Source: Kalmusia sp. IMI 367209
Lineage: Eukaryota; Ascomycota; Dothideomycetes; Pleosporales; Didymosphaeriaceae
Assembly (NCBI GenBank): GCA_027946365.1
Contig: JAPEUQ010000007.1
Span: 1,984,001-2,048,000, forward strand
DNA length: 64,000 nucleotides
Reading direction: 5' to 3'
A program made the position numbers and the translations under genes. The notes beneath the pieces are model-generated. The model made no database searches. It was not told where the DNA came from and worked only from the letters and a program-made list of their open reading frames with translations. This document shows positions 54,955-64,000 of the stretch, piece after piece (position 1 is the first letter of the stretch; each line of letters starts with the position of its first letter).

Positions 54955-55357
54955 CGTGATATAGAAGCGTTACTCCAATACAACGTAAGACGAGCACCGA
55001 GATCGTAAGATGCGAAGGCCGTCGACGGGAACGGAAGGAACCATGCGGAAAGCACGCATAGAGCGGGGATCAAGCTGTCCGGCACTCAATCATAACTCAG
55101 GGAGTCTGCAAGAACAGAAAGGAGCAGCCCAACAAGCTCGCGAAGCCCGCAACATGCTGACCGTCGCACAGCGGCGGAGGCTCACGGAAGCTTAAAGTGC
55201 GGCCGCCACGGCCGAAAACGGAATGGGCGATTGTGTCATGCAGTGTGGCGGGCGATCAGGGTCCATGCAACTCTGGGCATTGACCCCCAGGCGTGAACAC
55301 CTACATGGGCCGCTAAACCACTGCTCTATTTCAACCTCCTCTCCCCGCTCGCTTGCC
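54955..55357. other. Divergent promoter region
   Basis: Shared upstream region of the PPxY membrane protein gene (minus) and TFB5 (plus). No other feature seen. Confidence 0.5.
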
Positions 55358-55698
55358 ATGGTCAAAGCAGTTCCCGGTATGCTCTCCACCGGCTCGTTGC
55401 CATCGTTGCTATCATGGTCGGCTCACGCGACAAATAGGAACCCTCGTCAAATGCGACCCGTCCATCAAAGCCCTCATACTGGAGATCGACCGGCGCGAAG
55501 GCAACGAATATGTGATAGAAGACCTTGGGGATGAAGAGCATTTGCTGATAAAGGATGTTAAGATCGAAAGGTTGAAGCACAGGGTACATGAGGTATACGC
55601 TCTCTACCGTGATTTGCGTCCTAGCTAACGTCGTTTCACAGGAGATCAAACTCCGTCTACACAAACCTCAAACGAACCCAGACTCGGATGTTGATTAG
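55358..55698 (+). CDS. TFB5: TFIIH subunit Tfb5 (TTDA/GTF2H5 homologue)
   Basis: Three small exons (55358-55376, 55438-55592, 55642-55698) with 61- and 49-bp introns give a 76-residue protein, matching the 72 residues of yeast Tfb5. The conserved core GTLVKCDPSIKALILEID begins right after the first intron. It is followed by HLLIKDVKIERLKHRV and a Lys/Asp-rich tail. Tfb5 is the smallest core subunit of TFIIH. It stabilises the complex by binding Tfb2/p52 and is needed for nucleotide excision repair. The first exon codes only six residues plus one base, which explains why the gene is easy to miss. Nothing is abnormal. Confidence 0.92.
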
Positions 55699-55831
55699 AT
55701 TACTCGATATTTCATTCAGTATCTAGCCGACTTCCTCTATTCTACCGTTCTCCGCGACCCACCGTCCACCGTCCACTGTCTACCGTCTACCGCCCACTGC
55801 CACCCACGACGTCCATGCCTCCGAACAGCGT

Positions 55832-56388
55832 TTACATAGCGTCCTTCTGCTCTGCGCCTGAGACAGCCTGCACCCACGGGACACGTTGCGGAGCGAACAG
55901 CTCGATAGCAGGCTTCGCATCCGCCAATGCATTGGCATCGTCGATGGTGCCGACCTGACCATGATTAGCCTTCGTGGTCAGCCTGGAGCGAGCGGCATAC
56001 ACACACCTTGACGATCTTGGCACCCTTGAAGGTAGCGGTTTCACGCCACATTGTTGAACCACAGTCACCGCTAGTATATGGTTAGCTTGAATCAAATCGT
56101 TGGCACAGAAGCCTTACCAGAAGAAGCTCGTGATGGTGTTGCCGGTGTCGGCCGTCTTGACGTGCTGCTTGGGAGTGCCCTGGGCCAGCTTGAATTGGCC
56201 ATCGGGAAAGATGGCATTGGTGCTGTAGGTGGAGCCGGTGATCTTGCGGCAGTCTTTGCAGTGGCAAAGGGCCTGTGAAGTCAGCCGAGGCTGCCGTTGG
56301 CGTTGCTTTGAATACTCACCTTGCCAGCAGGCTCGCCCTCGACGGTGTAGCGGACGTTGCCGCACATGCATCCTCCTTGTTGGGCCAT
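55832..56388 (-). CDS. GFA/CENP-V domain protein (glutathione-dependent formaldehyde-activating-like)
   Basis: Four minus-strand exons (56388-56320, 56272-56118, 56070-56007, 55954-55832) with introns of 47-52 bp give 136 residues. The zinc-binding pattern of the GFA fold is complete: GGCMCGNVRY near the N-terminus, CHCKDCRK after the first intron and FFCGDCGSTMW formed across the second. This is a beta-tent fold with two zinc sites. Named members bind glutathione or act as S-(hydroxymethyl)glutathione synthase, but most fungal paralogues have unknown substrates. No signal peptide is seen, so a cytosolic location is inferred. The three short introns leave no single long ORF. Its neighbours are housekeeping genes without an obvious pathway link. 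Confidence 0.88.
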
Positions 56389-57191
56389 GGTGAGTGATGC
56401 TTGCAAGAGTTGGGTTGTAGAAGTGCGGAGTCGTTGTGGTTGTGACGAAAGTCCAGACGCTACCAGCAGCAGCTTTTTTATATGTGACAGCTACCCCGCT
56501 ACAGCGATCCCTGAAAGTGAAAGGCAGAGAGCGGAGTGCTCCTACCGTCCGTAGGTCCATCTAGCTAGCGTCTGGCCCACCGCGCTTTCCCCTTCCGATG
56601 GTCTTAGTTTGAGGGCATGTCACGCCGCGCACACTGCAGCATTGGTCGCCGAGCAACAATACGATGCACCATCAGCCAGATACACAAGAGACATCAAGGA
56701 TCGCACGCTTTCTCCGAGGATTTACATGGCCTCCGATCCCACAGATCAGTCATCTTTCTGCTCTCTACGGTTAGCCATGTTGCCTAAACGGTATGACTGG
56801 GTAACCGAGCATCCCATTCCAAATAGCCACGGCGCACAAGAATCTCAAATACATCGATGCTGACCCTAGCATCGTTGGTCGAGTCAGCAATCGGATGGAA
56901 TGCCACAGGCCTGCGAGAAATGTATTCGTCTCCTTGCGAGTGAAACTGAGCCGTGACGTAGATAACTAAGCGGGGTAACGTAGCGGAGGGCCCTATCCCG
57001 AAACACGTGAATACGCGTCGAGACGCCCCGCCCCGCGATTTACCCTTCGCTACCACTTCACACCTGCGATGCCTGCACGTCCATCACTACGCACTATGAA
57101 TCCATACACCTAATGTCTACTATGCACCTCTATCACCTCGATTCCGCCTCGCCCCCAATCTATCCTTGACCCAGCCGCTTCAACACCCACA
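56389..57191. other. Divergent promoter region
   Basis: Upstream sequence of the GFA-domain gene (minus) and of the small Cys/charged protein gene (plus). Nothing else recognised. Confidence 0.5.
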
Positions 57192-57810
57192 ATGGCCGCT
57201 CTCAACCCACCCAACATATGGGCAAACTACGTCCCGCCGCGCGGCCAATGCAATTACAAGCCGTCCATCATGTCTCCCAGATGCCCGTGCCTGCGTTTCA
57301 TGCTGCATCCTCTCAAGGTAGATGGCCCCTCTGCTCCACACCGCCAATTCGTGGACGCGGACCTCGATTACTCAACACTTAATCATCGGGAGCTGACGAG
57401 TCTGCGCACAGAGCACATCGAGCTTCGAATGCGACGGTTGCGCGCACCACGCATCCTTCCACAGCATGGAAAACAAGGCGGAGGATGAGATTCGCAAGCG
57501 CTGGGAGCAGGAGGCCAGGGATAAGGCGCATCACGAGCAGCAGGTTTCCGACCGCCCGCGCAAGCGACTGAGGGAGATTGAATATGGTAGCGGAGATGTA
57601 GCGGCTTCTCAAGTCCGGAGTATCGAGAACGGTATGGTGACTCCGGATGAGGAGACGGGGAGCGAGGTTGGGAATACGAGGCCTGCGGCGAAGGGCAAGG
57701 GCAAGAGCGGGAAGAAGGCTGCGCCTACGGCTCTGGGTCGAGGCTCACGGGCGAAGGGAAGGATCACAGAGATACCTGAGGATGTTGAGGAGTACATTGA
57801 ATTGGATTGA
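57192..57810 (+). CDS. Small fungal protein with paired cysteines and charged tail
   Basis: Two exons (57192-57317 and 57412-57810) joined across a 94-bp intron (GTAGAT...CACAG, with a GCTGAC branch point) give 174 residues from the ATG at 57192. The N-terminal part has RCPCLRFMLHP. Just after the splice, SSFECDGCAHHASFHSM adds a further Cys pair and three His, together resembling a small zinc-binding module (C-x-C ... C-x2-C-x-H-H). The rest is helical and strongly charged, with RKRLRE, then KGKGKSGKKA and GRGSRAKGR, likely nuclear localisation or nucleic-acid contact regions, and an acidic end (EDVEEYIELD). I recognise no named family. A nuclear role is an inference from composition. Confidence 0.7.
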
Positions 57811-58196
57811 TAGCTGAGTTCAGGTGGTCTTCACGGAGCGGTGTTGGCGAATTTGGCCAAAAATGTGGATTGGATGAAATGGTAGTATGATACCCCTTAG
57901 CAACACGCACATGATTTTTTAATCGCCAATCCTGAACATCCACATACCCTAGAGTTTCCTGACATGCTGGGTGATTGACTGAAGTTAACTGTTTTCCTAC
58001 GCTATGAGAATGACAATCAATTGTTTTTGCTATGCCAAGACATGACTCGCGTGAGCTTCGAGCTTCACTGTCGCATTCAAGTGTTTACCACCAAATCTCG
58101 TACCAGACTATGAACACCCCCACGACCCATTTATCGCGGTAGCGCTACCTTCTCTCACCACACTGCGATCGCAACCCCCCAACTTCGACCGCAAAA
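57811..58196. other. Upstream region of MED1
   Basis: Three-prime flank of the preceding gene and promoter of MED1. A C-rich tract lies just before the start. Confidence 0.5.
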
Positions 58197-60230
58197 ATGG
58201 CGACACCCACACCGTCCACCAACACACCCCAAAAACATCTGCAGACCCTCTCCTCCCCGCCCGCGCAGCGTGCCCCCATGAATTTCGACTCCCCGGCCGT
58301 CCTTAACATGCTCGGCGAAGGTGGCGTCGGAATGGGCATCTCCATGAGCGGCATGGGCATGTCCTCACTTGGCCTGACCGCCAGCCAGCTCGGGCGTGCC
58401 GACGAGGACGAGCGCCGGCGGCGCCTCGAGGGCATCATATCCCTGATCAACAAGCGCAGAGGCAGGGTCAGCGAAGAAGGCATCGCGGCGCTGTGCAAGC
58501 AAGAGAACGTCGAGATCATGAGGGAGGTGCAGGGCAACGGGACGGTGGTGTTGACGCTAGTCATTGGCAACGAGGCTATGTGCGATATCAGTCTGTTGAA
58601 CGAGGATGTGACGAGCGTGAAGCTGGAGCTGGCGACGGACGATGATGATGTGTATAAGACGAGTGGGTCGAGGATATTGAAAAAGAGTCTGGTGCCGCCG
58701 CCCGGGGTCAGGAGGATTAATACTACGCTGGATCGGTTTGCGCTGAATCTCGATAAGCTGATCAAGATGGATAAGCTAAGTGCGGAGAATGGCGGTGTTG
58801 GGTGCTACAAGGCGATTTTTAGTGTGCATGCGAGCTTGAAGAAGTTATTTGAGCATGAGAAAAAGTTAGCACTGGAGCTTATTGGTGCGGATACGACGAA
58901 TGCAGTTTACAAGGCGGAGAGGGAGGTGCTTTGCAAGAAGAGCGGCCGGCCGAGGATGAATGCCGGATATTGCCTGGGCCTAAGTCTGGAGTACTGGATG
59001 GATCGACGGCATCTCATACCGAAGAAAGCGCAGAGGACAGCTTCGGCGAAAGGGAAGGAGAATGAAGATGCAGAAATACAGGCTCTGGAAGCATATCCAG
59101 AGGAAGCAGATCCAGACAACAACAAGATCTACTCACTCACCATTGAGTGTGAATCTTCGCCTTCATCCATGTACACACCTATACGCATACCGGACTCGTG
59201 GATAGCAGACACTATCGAAAAGGCACCAGATGCCGCCGATACCGCTATCAACAATCTCCTCCTCAGCACACCCACCCCGCAAATAGACTGGCTAGATCCA
59301 AAACCAACCTATCTCGACTCCTCAACCCAGGCGACTGACGACGCCATGAACATCGACCCCGCCTCCAGCCGCCTCCCCAACATCCGCTTCGTCGCCAAGT
59401 TCAACCCTCCCCTTGTTGTCCCACTCTCCCTCTACGTCACCATCATGCAATCCGTAGGTCAAGAATACAACCCGCAAGATCTCCGCGCGACAACCTTCGT
59501 CGGCCTCGCACTCCGTCCAGAGGAAACAGACCCCGGAATGTCAACCACAGCAGGCGGCCACACGGCCGAAGTAACCAGCACCACCACCGTCCTCAGCCTG
59601 TCTCCCAACGGCACAGAAAACCAATCCACACACAAGAATTCCCTCTATATCCCCAAACTAGAATACGCGCGCACCCTCGACGCCCTCCCCTTCCAGCACC
59701 CTCGCCAACTCGTCGAACTCCTCCCTACGCTCCGCCAATACGCCTTCGCCACCTCCCTCCTCCAAGACATATTCGGCTCGCACGCGCCTCACGCACCCCA
59801 GCCACCTAATCCGCCCACGCCGAAAACCGAGGACAAGGCGCCTCTGCAAGTCGACGTCGCCCTCTCCTACACCCCACCCACTCCCAGGCTAACACTGCAC
59901 ATGCCGCACCCGTCCTCGTCGGCTCCGACCGCCCTGCCAACAACGGCATCAGACCTCCTCGCGCACCTGCTGGCGAGCAACACCCTCGCTGCGTCCGGGC
60001 AGCCGCGGCCGCCGCTCAAACTCGCCGTCGACGTGCTGCCCAACGCGGAGATCTTCCTCAGCGAGCAGAACGTCGTTGTGGCGGGGGACGCGGGCAAGGA
60101 CGTCGAGATGGAGGGCGTGAGCGTCGGGCAGGCGGAGAACGTCAAGAGACTGGGGAAGGCGCTGGATGTGTGTGGGCATTTGGGCGTCTGGGCGGAGTGG
60201 GTGAGGAGGGAGGTTGGAAAGGGGGAGTAG
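58197..60230 (+). CDS. MED1: Mediator complex subunit 1
   Basis: Single exon of 677 residues from the ATG at 58197. A Pro/Thr-rich N-terminus and Met/Gly-rich stretch precede the Med1 domain (about residues 75-480). This domain is recognisable from LEGIISLINKRRGRVSEEGI, VVLTLVIGNEAMCDI, the NLDKLIKMDKL segment and the GYCLGLSLEYWMDRR motif. The C-terminal part returns to beta-rich and Pro/Ala-rich sequence. Med1 is a Middle-module subunit of Mediator, which bridges activators and RNA polymerase II in the nucleus; in fungi it lacks the LxxLL receptor boxes of the animal protein. Strong codon-position GC in the 3' half marks a conserved, well-expressed gene. It converges on the NLR gene downstream with about 290 bp between them. 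Confidence 0.88.
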   Translation: MATPTPSTNTPQKHLQTLSSPPAQRAPMNFDSPAVLNMLGEGGVGMGISMSGMGMSSLGLTASQLGRADEDERRRRLEGIISLINKRRGRVSEEGIAALCKQENVEIMREVQGNGTVVLTLVIGNEAMCDISLLNEDVTSVKLELATDDDDVYKTSGSRILKKSLVPPPGVRRINTTLDRFALNLDKLIKMDKLSAENGGVGCYKAIFSVHASLKKLFEHEKKLALELIGADTTNAVYKAEREVLCKKSGRPRMNAGYCLGLSLEYWMDRRHLIPKKAQRTASAKGKENEDAEIQALEAYPEEADPDNNKIYSLTIECESSPSSMYTPIRIPDSWIADTIEKAPDAADTAINNLLLSTPTPQIDWLDPKPTYLDSSTQATDDAMNIDPASSRLPNIRFVAKFNPPLVVPLSLYVTIMQSVGQEYNPQDLRATTFVGLALRPEETDPGMSTTAGGHTAEVTSTTTVLSLSPNGTENQSTHKNSLYIPKLEYARTLDALPFQHPRQLVELLPTLRQYAFATSLLQDIFGSHAPHAPQPPNPPTPKTEDKAPLQVDVALSYTPPTPRLTLHMPHPSSSAPTALPTTASDLLAHLLASNTLAASGQPRPPLKLAVDVLPNAEIFLSEQNVVVAGDAGKDVEMEGVSVGQAENVKRLGKALDVCGHLGVWAEWVRREVGKGE

Positions 60231-60521
60231 GGGAGCGTGTGGGATGCGGATGGAATGGGGTAGAGTGTGACAAGATATGATATACCCATGGACTAGAATA
60301 TGGAAAGGATATTGTGCAATTCTTATTGCTTATGCGTGTGTTGGCGACAAATAGGAAATGGGGCTCTACGCCAAAATTCGAAATACTAGTCTGATGCCTG
60401 AGCTTGCAACTTTGCCATCACGAGCCCTCCACCTCCATCGCCGAACGTTGATCACAATAGACACGCGTGTTGGTACTCCTCCCACCATTGATCCTCTTCA
60501 TGGAGCGCTCTCTCCTTACGC
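60231..60521. other. Convergent 3' flanks
   Basis: Short spacer holding the 3' ends of MED1 and of the NLR gene. Confidence 0.5.
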
Positions 60522-63500
60522 TCAGAAATAGTGAGGCATCTGATCAATCTCCCGCCGGTAACTTTCCGCCTCTCCCATACGCTCGCTCACATGGGCCGCA
60601 GTTGCATCTTCGATCTGAAGGCCCCACGTCTCGCTTTCCACACGACCCATCGTCACGGGCTGCACGCGTCGCATTTCCGAAACCCTACGATCGATGACGA
60701 AAGGAGCGCCACGTTTCGCCGTTTCGCCGATCGAGTACCAGGACGTCTGGGCTTGGTTGAGTATGATGCGGAGGATGTCGTGCTTCGTTGGGTGCATGCC
60801 CATGGAAGTTTTGACGGCGGCTGTGTCGGCCCAGACATCGGGTAGCTGGAGGAGTTGGACGGTTGCTGAGCGGGTCGTGCTGGATTGTCGATTGAAGAGG
60901 TGCAGTTCCACAGAGTTGTTGCTGGCGATGGCCAGTGTGGCGACGCCATTGCCTTCTGCTAGTGGCATGGCGGTTAGTTCTCCGATTTGCAGCGCAGTTG
61001 TACTCCGTACAAGCATGTCCGTATCGTTGTTTTGCATGGCTGCTCGGATGGTTGACGTGAAGGGGTCGGCGTCGTTGACGGTATTGGCTATAGCTTGTTG
61101 TGTGGACTCGCTGATACGGAAGACGTGCTTGGGGATAGGAACTATGTTGGGGTAGCATTCCGACGCAACCTTTACGACTAGGTGCTTGCCATCACTGGAG
61201 AAGCATATCGAGTCCGCATTAGTGAAGGCAGTGCCTCCTGTGTAGATGGTCCACAGCCTCCCGCTCTTGTCTTTGTGAGATTGGTCAAGTGGTGGAGGCG
61301 TGAGATAGCCTCTGGTTCTCGAAGGATCTCTGCTCTTGTATGCCCATAAGTAGACGCTAGGTCCGGAAGAGAATGCAATCAAGCACTGACTAGGATGAAA
61401 AGCTGGTCTTGTGATGTTGATCCCGGTCGAAATCTGAGTGCTTGGCGCGGAGAGAAATCCAGGGAATGCTCCGTCTTCTAATATTCCTGATCTTAATCCG
61501 CTCGAGCAGATTCGAAAATACCCAACATGTACGTATTTCTCAGAGACTCGATCCGTGAAAAGTAATGAGCTCCCTGAATCATCAAAAGCAAGCCAGTACT
61601 TGTAGATTTCTAGGGATTCTGAGGACCGAGAAGGAGCTGCAACTGTATTCGTTAGGTGGCGAGGTGCATCGATTCGCCAAGTAGCTTGGAACATAGGATG
61701 GGAGTCGAGAGGTAATTTTGCTTCGTGCAAAACAGGAGCCTTGTCCATGTCGGTGATCTCGAGTGTGTAGACCGTGCGAAGTATCGAGAACTTGTTGAGA
61801 CACGGACTAATAGCGACTGGGAATTGGAGTCTCCATTCGACCCGAGCAGCCTGAACCCTCAATGTATGGTAACCATGTTTGTGCACCACGTGAGAAAGAC
61901 TATGGCAACACTGTCGCCAGACCTCTTCTTCGGCTAGAGGCGTACGTACGCACATTATGCGCCTGGGGCTCTCGTCGAGACACCAGATCTCATAGCAAGC
62001 CATCCAACCGGAGCACGAATCGCGCACATTCGCTGGAGAAGTATTTATGTCCCGGAAAGAAGCAATCCGTTCTTCGTACGCACTGCAGTCATGTCAGCTT
62101 CCCATAGTAGCATCAACGAAACGACCCAGGCTTAAACATACCGAGAAGGCCATATCGTCAGAATCGAGACAAGATCTTGCTCTTTGTTCACCTCAGATAT
62201 TTGGGAGAGAGGTTTTGAGCTCAAGTCGGAATGTCCACCATGCTGCGAAACTAGTGGATGTAATTGAGTTTTGCTAGGTGGAATGAAACGGCAAGGCGTA
62301 AAGGCGTTGACTTCGTGCCATATTAGGCTGGGACGCAAGTGAAGTTTGGCTCCCCACTCTTGGGCGAGAAGATCAAGATAGATGGCAAAGTCGCGGACAT
62401 CGTTCAGGATGCGGAAGGTTTCAGCGCTTTGATCTCGGGAAGCGTATCGTTCCAAGGTAAGTTCGGCCCATTCTCGCATCATACACTTTCCCTGTGTCGA
62501 GTCTTCGAAGGTGTATCTAGCCTGAATGTAGGCTTGTAAAAGTTCGCCGCGAGCTAGAAAATTATCGATGATCTGCAAAAGCGCTTTTCGCGATTGTGTG
62601 GAGGGATCGGATGTCGTCGAAGGAAGCTCGATGCCTTCGGTCGCTGTTTCCGCATTGAGGAGATGGTGCGTCCAGTGTTGGGAGGCGTACGCACAAAATG
62701 GATAATCTTCATCGAAACGTAGCGCATCGAAAGACTGTCCATCAGTCGTCTCTACACATTTATTCGGCCCCAAGGAGCAAAGATATTGGAGACAGCATCT
62801 CGCAAGCACGTGATGTGCGTCGCGAGGAGACACCATGAATTGCTGTGCCTTCATCGAGAATCTTGTCTTGAAATATTCTTGGGCAGACAAATGGATAAGC
62901 CGATAACATGGAACAATCTTTTGTTGAACCGAATCGAGCATTTGACTTTTCTCTACTAGGGATGCACACGTCGAGATGACGGTGTGATCGAAGTTGGTGA
63001 AGTCGGCCGGTGCGGCTGGCTTGTCGACTTGCATGAATCTGGTCGTAACTTGTAGCTCCGTAGCGGAAAGGGGGCGCCCGGAGAAACTGAGCCACATGAG
63101 TAGCCAAACTGCTAACTGATACTCAACGGAAGTTTTTTTCAGCAGTGTCTCTACAATTCTGTCGTACATCTTGTCCAAGCCTTCTGGTAACGTGACACTC
63201 TGGATAATTTCAATGCGTTGCGAAGCTGATAATGCATATGACTGCAGGAGCTCCAGCATGAGATGAGCCCACAGAATCATGGAACCCGCACCCGTATGCA
63301 ATCTCTGGCTGAGGTGGTCTATATTTATATTGCTAGGGAGTAAGCCTTCGTCCAAGAAACATCTGAGTCGCTTCTGAATTAAGATATCGATGTCTTTGGA
63401 GGTCGAGTTGCCAATTTCAATGGCATTGCACCTGGAGAAAAGTGGGAGAGCTCGGAGATGCGGCCTGCCAAAAAGAATCAATTTACAGGAAGACTCGCAC

Positions 63501-64000
63501 AGAGCTGCAGGTAGGCCGGACGAAAGATGCATCAGTCTACCCCGGTCGATGCATTCGTCTAAACCATCCAAGAGAATGTTCTGAATATAGCCGTCGCTGG
63601 CACAGAGCTTGATCATGTCGAGAGCTTCCTGTGCGGAAATTTTCGATTGTCCGCAAGACTGCTCTTCAAGCAGAAAGGCAAGCTTGTCGAGCAGGCCTAG
63701 GTCGTGATGATGTGTTTTCAAGGTTTGGGCCAAGATGCTCCGATACGCGTTTTCGAACTTCTCATAGTCGGGATCATTGGCCCGGAAGAAGAAGTAACAG
63801 GTGTTCTTGTCCGATTCTCTTTGTAGTTTTTCTACCGTTGAAGCAGCTAAAATAGTTTTGCCGCTACCTGGGTTGCCATGAACCCACAGGACCATGTCCT
63901 TTGGCCAGTGGACGCCGCCTTCAGCGTTTTTGTTGTTCCATTGAGCGAAGGTAGGATTATCGAAAAGCCACTCCGTTGTTCCTTTCTCACGCATGTACTG
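60522..64000 (-). CDS. NACHT NLR (STAND) with propeller-like C-terminus, 5' end outside window
   Basis: Minus-strand gene with exon 60522-62082, a 59-bp intron (62083-62141, GTATGT...CTGCAG) and an exon running from 62142 past the window edge at 64000, so the N-terminus is missing. The NACHT NTPase shows Walker A HGNPGSGKT and Walker B ILLDGLDECID, and sensor-like and winged-helix segments follow (RLIHLSAQEYFKTRF). After about 620 residues the chain enters a 500-residue region of repeated beta-like motifs (WRLQFPVAISPC, CLIAFSSGPSVYLWAYKS, ICFSSDGKHLVVKV), probably a degenerate WD40-type propeller as sensor. No stop interrupts the frame. Fungal NACHT/WD40 STAND proteins act in nonself recognition and incompatibility, triggered through an N-terminal effector domain that cannot be seen here. 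Confidence 0.82.

Noticed and set aside
58145..58765. Minus-strand frame of 206 codons within MED1
   Set aside because: Ser/Leu-rich shadow of the GC-rich MED1 coding strand.

Overview
The window is eukaryotic and fits a filamentous ascomycete (Pezizomycotina, plausibly Dothideomycetes). Genes are split by short introns (about 47-120 bp) with GTRAGT-type donors and CTRAY-type branch points. They encode typical ascomycete proteins: Hul5, Aha1, Med1, Tfb5, an Aim32-like protein, DUF3176 proteins and NACHT NLRs. The organism call is inference from gene content. I see no rRNA, tRNA or CRISPR.

Layout. 0.8-2 kb: APH-fold phosphotransferase. 2-6 kb: gene-poor, with a small ORF and a RING-finger relic carrying in-frame TAG codons. 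6.2-10 kb: Hul5-type HECT E3 ligase. 10.3-11.7 kb: C2H2 zinc-finger gene whose reading frame is broken twice. 11.7-16 kb: mostly unassigned, with traces of a decayed minus-strand gene. 16.2-17.3 kb: AHA1. 18.5-25.4 kb: two DUF3176 membrane-protein paralogues. Between them lies a short minus-strand gene with a signal peptide, a pro-region and eight copies of a heptapeptide separated by dibasic sites, a kexin-processed repeat-peptide precursor (KEP) candidate. 26-28.3 kb: secreted tyrosinase. 29.3-32.2 kb: OB-fold-like protein and a divergent Aim32-like protein. 32.6-36.1 kb: decayed NACHT-ankyrin NLR. 37.1-38.8 kb: protein with a cysteine-rich ectodomain and seven predicted membrane segments. 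39.2-40.2 kb: CorA-like relic. 40.5-42.8 kb: large secreted cysteine-repeat protein. 44-45.2 kb: secreted HExxH metallopeptidase. 45.3-46.6 kb: Tc1/mariner transposase relic. 46.9-47.8 kb: F-box-like/DUF7730-type relic. 48.1-49.8 kb: type-B carboxylesterase with one frameshift. 50-51.7 kb: small conserved protein and a beta-carbonic anhydrase-like gene. 54-60.2 kb: housekeeping block (single-pass PPxY membrane protein, TFB5, GFA-domain protein, small Cys/charged protein, MED1). 60.5-64 kb: intact NACHT NLR with a propeller-like C-terminus, running off the right edge.

Housekeeping islands thus alternate with an accessory zone (about 18-48 kb) rich in secreted and membrane proteins, NLR fragments and transposon debris. 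Several relics carry TAG/TAA where CAG/CAA (Gln) would keep the frame open. This matches the C-to-T in CpA pattern of repeat-induced point mutation (RIP), although RIP has not been measured here. The KEP-like gene is the most novel item. Its neighbours (two DUF3176 proteins and a secreted tyrosinase) invite, but do not prove, a peptide-modification or signalling module.
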